This document shows positions 60,484-64,000 of a stretch of DNA of 64,000 nt, one piece after another (position 1 is the stretch's first letter; each line of letters starts with the position of its first letter). The stretch is from NCBI RefSeq assembly GCF_009760915.1, contig NZ_VIDQ01000035.1, positions 1 to 64,000 on the forward strand, in the 5' to 3' direction. Source of the DNA: Azohydromonas aeria. Its GTDB lineage: Bacteria > Pseudomonadota > Gammaproteobacteria > Burkholderiales > Burkholderiaceae_C. Position numbers and translations under genes: made by a program. The notes beneath the pieces are model-generated. The model made no database searches and was not told where the DNA came from. It saw only the letters and a program-made list of their open reading frames with translations.

Positions 60484-61893
60484 TCAGTGCGCGCGCGCCA
60501 TCGGGATCCCCGTCGGATGCGGGTTGGCCTCGTTGGCGTCCTCGCCCAGCAGGTTGCCGTCGGCCAGGGCCTCATCGGCTTGGGCGGTCTGCGGGTAGCG
60601 CTCGGGGTAGAGGTGGCGCTCGGCGGCCTGGGCGTCGAAGGTCCGTGCCCACTTGGCCACCACGACGGTCGCCACGCTGTTGCCCACGGTGTTGCACAGT
60701 GCGATGGCCATGGACAGGAAGCGGTAGATGCCGAAGATCACCGCCAGCCCCTCGACGGGCAGGATGCCGGTGGAGGTGACCGTGGCGGCGAACACCACGA
60801 ACGAGCCGCCCGAGACCGTGGCCGCGCCCTTGGAGGTCAGCAGCATCAGCAGCAGGATGCCGATCTGCTGGTCCAGCGACAGCGGCACGCCGTAGGCATG
60901 CGAGATGAACATCACACCCATCGACATGAACAGCGAGGTGCCGTCCAGGTTGAAGGCGTAGCCCGTGGGCAGCACCAGGCCGACGGTCTGCTTGGCGCAG
61001 CCCAGGCGCTCCAGCTTGATCAGCAGGCGCGGCAGCGCACTCTCCGACGACGCCGTGCCCAGCACGATCAGGATCTCGTCCTTGATGTAGCGCAGGAAGC
61101 GCCACAGGCTGAAGCCCGCGAGCCTGGCCACCAGCCCCAGCACCACGGCGATGAAAACCGCCACCAGCGCGTAGAAGCTCAGCACCAGCTGCGCCAGCGC
61201 GATGAGCACGGCCGTGCCGTTGCTGCCCACCGAGTAGGCGACGGCGCCGAAGGTGCCGATGGGTGCGAGCTTCATCACCAGGTTGATGAAGGAGAACAGT
61301 ACCTCGGAGATCTGGTCCAGGCCGTTGTTGATGGACGCGCGGCGCTGCTCGGGTATGGCCAGGATGCCAATGCCCACCATCACCGCCAGCACCACCACCT
61401 GCAGCAGCTCGCCCTTGGCGAAGGCGCCCACGAAGTTGTCCGGCACGATGTGCGCCATGAACTCCAGGAAGCCCTGCGGCGCCGCGGCCTTGGCCGCCGC
61501 GGGCGCGGCGCCCGCGGCCACCGTGGTCATGCCCTGGCCGATCTGCAGCAGGTTGCCGGCGAACAGGCCCACCATCAGCGCGATGGTGGAGATCACCTCG
61601 AAGTAGACAATGGCGCGCCAGCCGACCCGGCCCGCGCTCTTGACGTCGCCGGCCGAGGCGATGCCGTGCACGATGGTGAGGAACACCAGCGGCGCGACGC
61701 CTGCCTTGATCAGCGACAGGAACATGTCGCCCAGCAGCTTCAGTTGCGAGGCGTACTTCGGAAACACGAAGCCGAACGCGATGCCCAGCACCAGCGACAG
61801 CAGCACCTGCATGCCGAGCTTGCGGTACCAGGGCAGCCGCTTCGCAGCCGGCGCAGGCGTGGCCGGCGCCACGTCGGTGGCGTGATCAGTCAT
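60484..61893 (-). CDS. dctA: C4-dicarboxylate:cation symporter, DctA family
   Basis: A 469-residue DAACS transporter. It has about eight membrane helices and the two hairpin loops. Signatures are VAPLVFLTIVHGIASAGDVK, the serine-rich LGTASSESALPRLLIKLE, and GYAFNLDGTSLFMSMGVMFI followed later by LTSKGAATVSGGSFVVFAAT. It imports succinate, fumarate and malate with protons. An Ala-rich insert near residues 125-140 (AAGAAPAAAKAAAPQG) is unusual but lies in a periplasmic loop. It starts 28 bases after the lyase gene, so both follow the same GntR-controlled promoter. Confidence 0.94.
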   Translation of the reverse strand: MTDHATDVAPATPAPAAKRLPWYRKLGMQVLLSLVLGIAFGFVFPKYASQLKLLGDMFLSLIKAGVAPLVFLTIVHGIASAGDVKSAGRVGWRAIVYFEVISTIALMVGLFAGNLLQIGQGMTTVAAGAAPAAAKAAAPQGFLEFMAHIVPDNFVGAFAKGELLQVVVLAVMVGIGILAIPEQRRASINNGLDQISEVLFSFINLVMKLAPIGTFGAVAYSVGSNGTAVLIALAQLVLSFYALVAVFIAVVLGLVARLAGFSLWRFLRYIKDEILIVLGTASSESALPRLLIKLERLGCAKQTVGLVLPTGYAFNLDGTSLFMSMGVMFISHAYGVPLSLDQQIGILLLMLLTSKGAATVSGGSFVVFAATVTSTGILPVEGLAVIFGIYRFLSMAIALCNTVGNSVATVVVAKWARTFDAQAAERHLYPERYPQTAQADEALADGNLLGEDANEANPHPTGIPMARAH

Positions 61894-61921
61894 GATGGAA
61901 TCCTTGCTACGGAGACGGGGT

Positions 61922-63298
61922 TCAGGCGCCGGCCTGGGCCGACAGCGCCAGCGCGCGGTCCACCATCTGCGGCGCCAGGCCCAGGTAGTTGGCCGGGTCG
62001 GTCAGGCGGTCAATGGCGGCCCGGTCGAAGTGCTGCGTGACGGCCGGCAGCGCGGCCAGCGCGTCGGAGAGCGAGCAGCCGGTGTCGTTGGCGGTGCGGC
62101 AGGCGTCGTAGACCACGTCATGCGCCTGCTGGCGGCCGATGGCCGGCGCCAGGCCCATCATCACGGCCTCGGCCACGATCAGGCCACGGCTGATGCCGAG
62201 GTTGTGGCGCATGCGGTCGGTATCCACGATCAGACCGCCCAGCGCGAACTTGGCCTGGTGCAGCGCGCCCGCGGTGAGGATGAAGCTCTCGGGCATTGCG
62301 ATCCACTCGGCGTGCCAGGGGCCGGTGGCGCGCTCGAAGTCCTGGATCATGGCGTCCACCATCAGCCCGGCGTGCTGGCGCACGGCCTTGGAGGCCGCCA
62401 GCATCAGCTCGCTGGAGATGGGGTTGCGCTTCTGCGGCATGGTGCTGCTGGCGCCCCGGCCCTTGACGAAGGGCTCGTAGACCTCGGCGTACTCGGTCGA
62501 GGCCATGATCATGATGTCCAGCGCGATCTTTCCCAGTGAGCCGGTGATGAGCGCCAGCAGGTTCACGGCCTCGGCGAAGCCGTCGCGCGCCACGTGCCAG
62601 GTGGTTGCGGGGACACCCAGGCCCAGTTCCTCGGCCAGCGCCTGCTGCACCTCGAAGCCCTTGGTGCCGAGCGACGCCAGCGTGCCCGCGGCGCCGGCGA
62701 ACTCCACCACCAGCACGCGCTTCTTCAGCTCGGCCAGGCGCTCCTGGTGGCGGTCGAACATCGCCAGCCAGATCGCGGTCTTGTAGCCGAAGGTCACCGG
62801 CAGCGCCTGCTGCAGGTGGGTGCGGCCGGCCATGGGCGTGTCGCGGTGCTTCCTGGACAGGTCGGCCAGGATGCGGCGCAGCTCCGTGATGTCGGCATCG
62901 ACCACGTCCAAGGCCTCGCGCACCTGCAGCACGTTGGCCGTGTCCATGATGTCCTGCGTGGTGGCGCCCCAGTGGATGTAGCGCCCGGCCTCGCCGCACA
63001 TCTCCACCAGCTGGTGCACCAGCGGCAGGATGGGGTAGCCCACGATGTCGGTCTCGTGGCGCATGTGGTCGAAGTCGATGCGCTCCAGACGCGACTCGCG
63101 CGCGATCACCTCGGCCGCCTCTGCCGGAATGACGCCGCAGCGCGCCTCGGCGCGCGCCAGCGCCACTTCCACCTCGATGTAGCGCTGGATCAGCGCGCGG
63201 TCGGAAAACACGTCTCGCATGCGCTGCGTGCCGAAGGCATCACGGAACAGGATCGAGTCGACGACGGTGCTGGCGGCGGGAGCAAAGGAGGAGGTCAT
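61922..63298 (-). CDS. fumarase/aspartase-superfamily lyase (PcaB/adenylosuccinate lyase-like)
   Basis: A 458-residue lyase_1 protein. Conserved blocks are TDIVGYPILPLVHQL, HWGATTQDIMDTANVLQ, MAGRTHLQQALPVTFGYKTA and the flexible signature loop GASSTMPQKRNPISSE, whose Ser is the catalytic base. Length and blocks fit 3-carboxy-cis,cis-muconate cycloisomerase (PcaB) and its relatives, which also include aminocarboxylate lyases that release fumarate. The neighbours (fumarase, DctA, TctC, GntR) point to a fumarate-releasing lyase rather than PcaB, since no other protocatechuate gene is here. ATG 63298 has GGAGGAG just upstream. The reaction is not proven. Confidence 0.88.
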   Translation of the reverse strand: MTSSFAPAASTVVDSILFRDAFGTQRMRDVFSDRALIQRYIEVEVALARAEARCGVIPAEAAEVIARESRLERIDFDHMRHETDIVGYPILPLVHQLVEMCGEAGRYIHWGATTQDIMDTANVLQVREALDVVDADITELRRILADLSRKHRDTPMAGRTHLQQALPVTFGYKTAIWLAMFDRHQERLAELKKRVLVVEFAGAAGTLASLGTKGFEVQQALAEELGLGVPATTWHVARDGFAEAVNLLALITGSLGKIALDIMIMASTEYAEVYEPFVKGRGASSTMPQKRNPISSELMLAASKAVRQHAGLMVDAMIQDFERATGPWHAEWIAMPESFILTAGALHQAKFALGGLIVDTDRMRHNLGISRGLIVAEAVMMGLAPAIGRQQAHDVVYDACRTANDTGCSLSDALAALPAVTQHFDRAAIDRLTDPANYLGLAPQMVDRALALSAQAGA

Positions 63299-63325
63299 GT
63301 CGGGGTCTGCTGATATGTTGACAAA

Positions 63326-63379
63326 CTTCGAACATATCTGTATGTTCGGACATATGAATGGTAATTTGTTCGAACATAA
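63326..63379. promoter_or_regulatory. triple GntR-type operator in the divergent promoter
   Basis: Three boxes share TTCG(A/G)ACATA: CTTCGAACATAT from 63326, the dyad TATGTTCGGACATA at 63341-63354, and TTGTTCGAACATAA at 63366-63379. Their centres are 18 and 24 bp apart. They lie between the lyase start (63298) and the GntR start (63429) in an AT-rich segment, so one repressor could control both directions. Confidence 0.75.
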
Positions 63380-63428
63380 TCGCCATGCGGGTAAACCCGC
63401 AGTGGTGACAAAGCAGGATTGGAGACTC

Positions 63429-64000
63429 ATGAACAAGGCGCGACACACAGACTTGGCCCGCAACCTGGCCGAAGGCATTGCCGGGGGACGTTTTCCCGTC
63501 GGCTCGCTGTTGCCCACGGAATTCGAGCTGTGCGACCGCTATGGCGCGAGCCGCTACACGGTGCGCAAGGCGCTGGACGAGTTGCAGGAGCTGGGGCTGA
63601 TCTCGCGGCGCAAGAACGTGGGCACGCGGGTGGAGGCCTCCAGGCCCACGCCGGGCTTCACGCAGTCCATCGCCACCGTGGATGAGCTCGCGCAGTTCGG
63701 CGCCACCCACGTGCGGCTGGTGAGGGATGTGCAGGAGATCGTGGCTGACCTGGCGCTGGCCAAGGAACTGGGCTGCCCGGGCGGCACGCGCTGGCTGCGC
63801 ATCAGCAGCCAGCGCATGGACGGCGGCAAGAAGAGCCGCCCCATCGGCTGGACCGACGTCTATATCGACGCGTCGTACACCGACGTGCCGGCGCTGGTGC
63901 GCGAGTCGCCGCAGGAGCTCATCAGCTCGCTCATCGAGCGGCATTACGGCCGCCGCATCGCCTGCATCCAGCAGGAGGTCAACGCCATGAGCCTGCCGCG
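63429..64000 (+). CDS. GntR-family regulator, HutC/UTRA type, 3' end cut by window end
   Basis: The first 190 codons are present and the frame is open at the last base. The winged HTH is at about residues 5-70: LARNLAEGIAGGRFPVGSLL, PTEFELCDRYGASRYTVRKA, LDELQELGLISRRKNVGTRV. From about 90 a UTRA effector domain begins (LVRDVQEIVADLALAKELGC, later IGWTDVYIDASYTDVPALVR). GGAG lies 4 bases upstream of the ATG. It is divergent to the lyase-dctA-tctC-fumarase run, with three matching boxes between, so it is the likely repressor. The last 40-50 residues lie outside the window. Confidence 0.9.
   Translation, partial: MNKARHTDLARNLAEGIAGGRFPVGSLLPTEFELCDRYGASRYTVRKALDELQELGLISRRKNVGTRVEASRPTPGFTQSIATVDELAQFGATHVRLVRDVQEIVADLALAKELGCPGGTRWLRISSQRMDGGKKSRPIGWTDVYIDASYTDVPALVRESPQELISSLIERHYGRRIACIQQEVNAMSLP

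Noticed and set aside
61922..63298. A pca (protocatechuate) operon starting with pcaB
   Set aside because: The lyase resembles PcaB, but no pcaGH, pcaC, pcaD, pcaIJ or lig genes adjoin it, while fumarase and DctA do. A protocatechuate role is left open only as an alternative.
1..64000. CRISPR arrays, tRNA or rRNA genes, prophage or integron
   Set aside because: No regularly spaced repeats, no convincing tRNA cloverleaf or rRNA stretch, and no phage structural or integrase genes were seen by eye. A tRNA or Rfam scan would be needed to exclude small RNAs.

Overview
The window is GC-rich, densely coded chromosomal DNA that looks like a betaproteobacterium of the order Burkholderiales (Comamonadaceae or Alcaligenaceae type). 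The reasons are six TctC/Bug-type periplasmic receptors, an oph/pht-type phthalate operon, and PobR-, MarR- and LysR-type regulators of aromatic catabolism. I see no rRNA, tRNA, CRISPR array, prophage or intact insertion sequence. The species cannot be fixed from this window.

Bases 1-18450 are a housekeeping and accessory stretch of mostly single genes: a truncated SRAP/YedK gene, an AraC regulator, a cyclase-family hydrolase, a NucA-type lipoprotein endonuclease, a HAD phosphatase, an OsmC protein, a histone H1-like protein, a long Ala/Pro-rich protein with two HTH-like modules, a GST, an orphan XRE regulator and an EEP-fold protein lacking its usual glutamate. These are followed by a coupled DUF6880-like/HExxH pair beside ankyrin debris, an Xre-RES toxin-antitoxin operon with a double operator, and an IS630 transposase remnant. 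Gene scars (AraC, cytochrome c, ankyrin, IS630) show that this part has been eroded.

Bases 18474-33616 are a catabolic island made of two opposed units around two regulators. The minus-strand unit (27506 down to 18474) encodes a TRAP receptor, a KstD-like flavoprotein, a divergent shikimate-dehydrogenase homologue, a second KstD-like flavoprotein, a NIPSNAP protein, the TRAP permeases and a TIM-barrel isomerase/dehydratase. The plus-strand unit (29561-33616) encodes an SDR, a third KstD-like flavoprotein, a second NIPSNAP protein and a TctC receptor. A TetR with two matching operators and a PobR-like AraC regulator lie between them. All three flavoproteins keep the Tyr-x-x-x-Gly motif of ketone dehydrogenases. 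I infer uptake and oxidation, perhaps aromatisation, of a hydroaromatic or alicyclic acid. This is the best candidate for an undescribed system.

Bases 34096-37574 hold an MFS_3 transporter, a DUF2798 protein, a bacteriohemerythrin and an FRG-domain protein.

Bases 37773-45578 are a phthalate operon: oxygenase (ophA2), decarboxylase (ophC), TctC, TauE/SafE permease, quinolinate phosphoribosyltransferase, reductase (ophA1), dihydrodiol dehydrogenase (ophB) and MarR. It would convert o-phthalate to protocatechuate. Two palindromes precede it and two hairpins lie in its gaps. The usual MFS permease gene is absent.

Bases 45684-57619 are a LysR-headed cluster: three TctC receptors, a cupin, a PDC-hydrolase-like amidohydrolase, a two-cysteine Asp/Glu racemase-family enzyme, a ThDP 2-oxoacid decarboxylase-like enzyme, an aldehyde dehydrogenase and a two-subunit Rieske dioxygenase with no reductase of its own. 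The last four fit 2-oxoacid to aldehyde to acid to ring diol.

Bases 57863-64000 are a GntR-controlled divergent unit: a fumarase/aspartase-superfamily lyase, DctA, TctC and class I fumarase. It would suit a substrate whose cleavage releases fumarate. The GntR gene runs off the window end.
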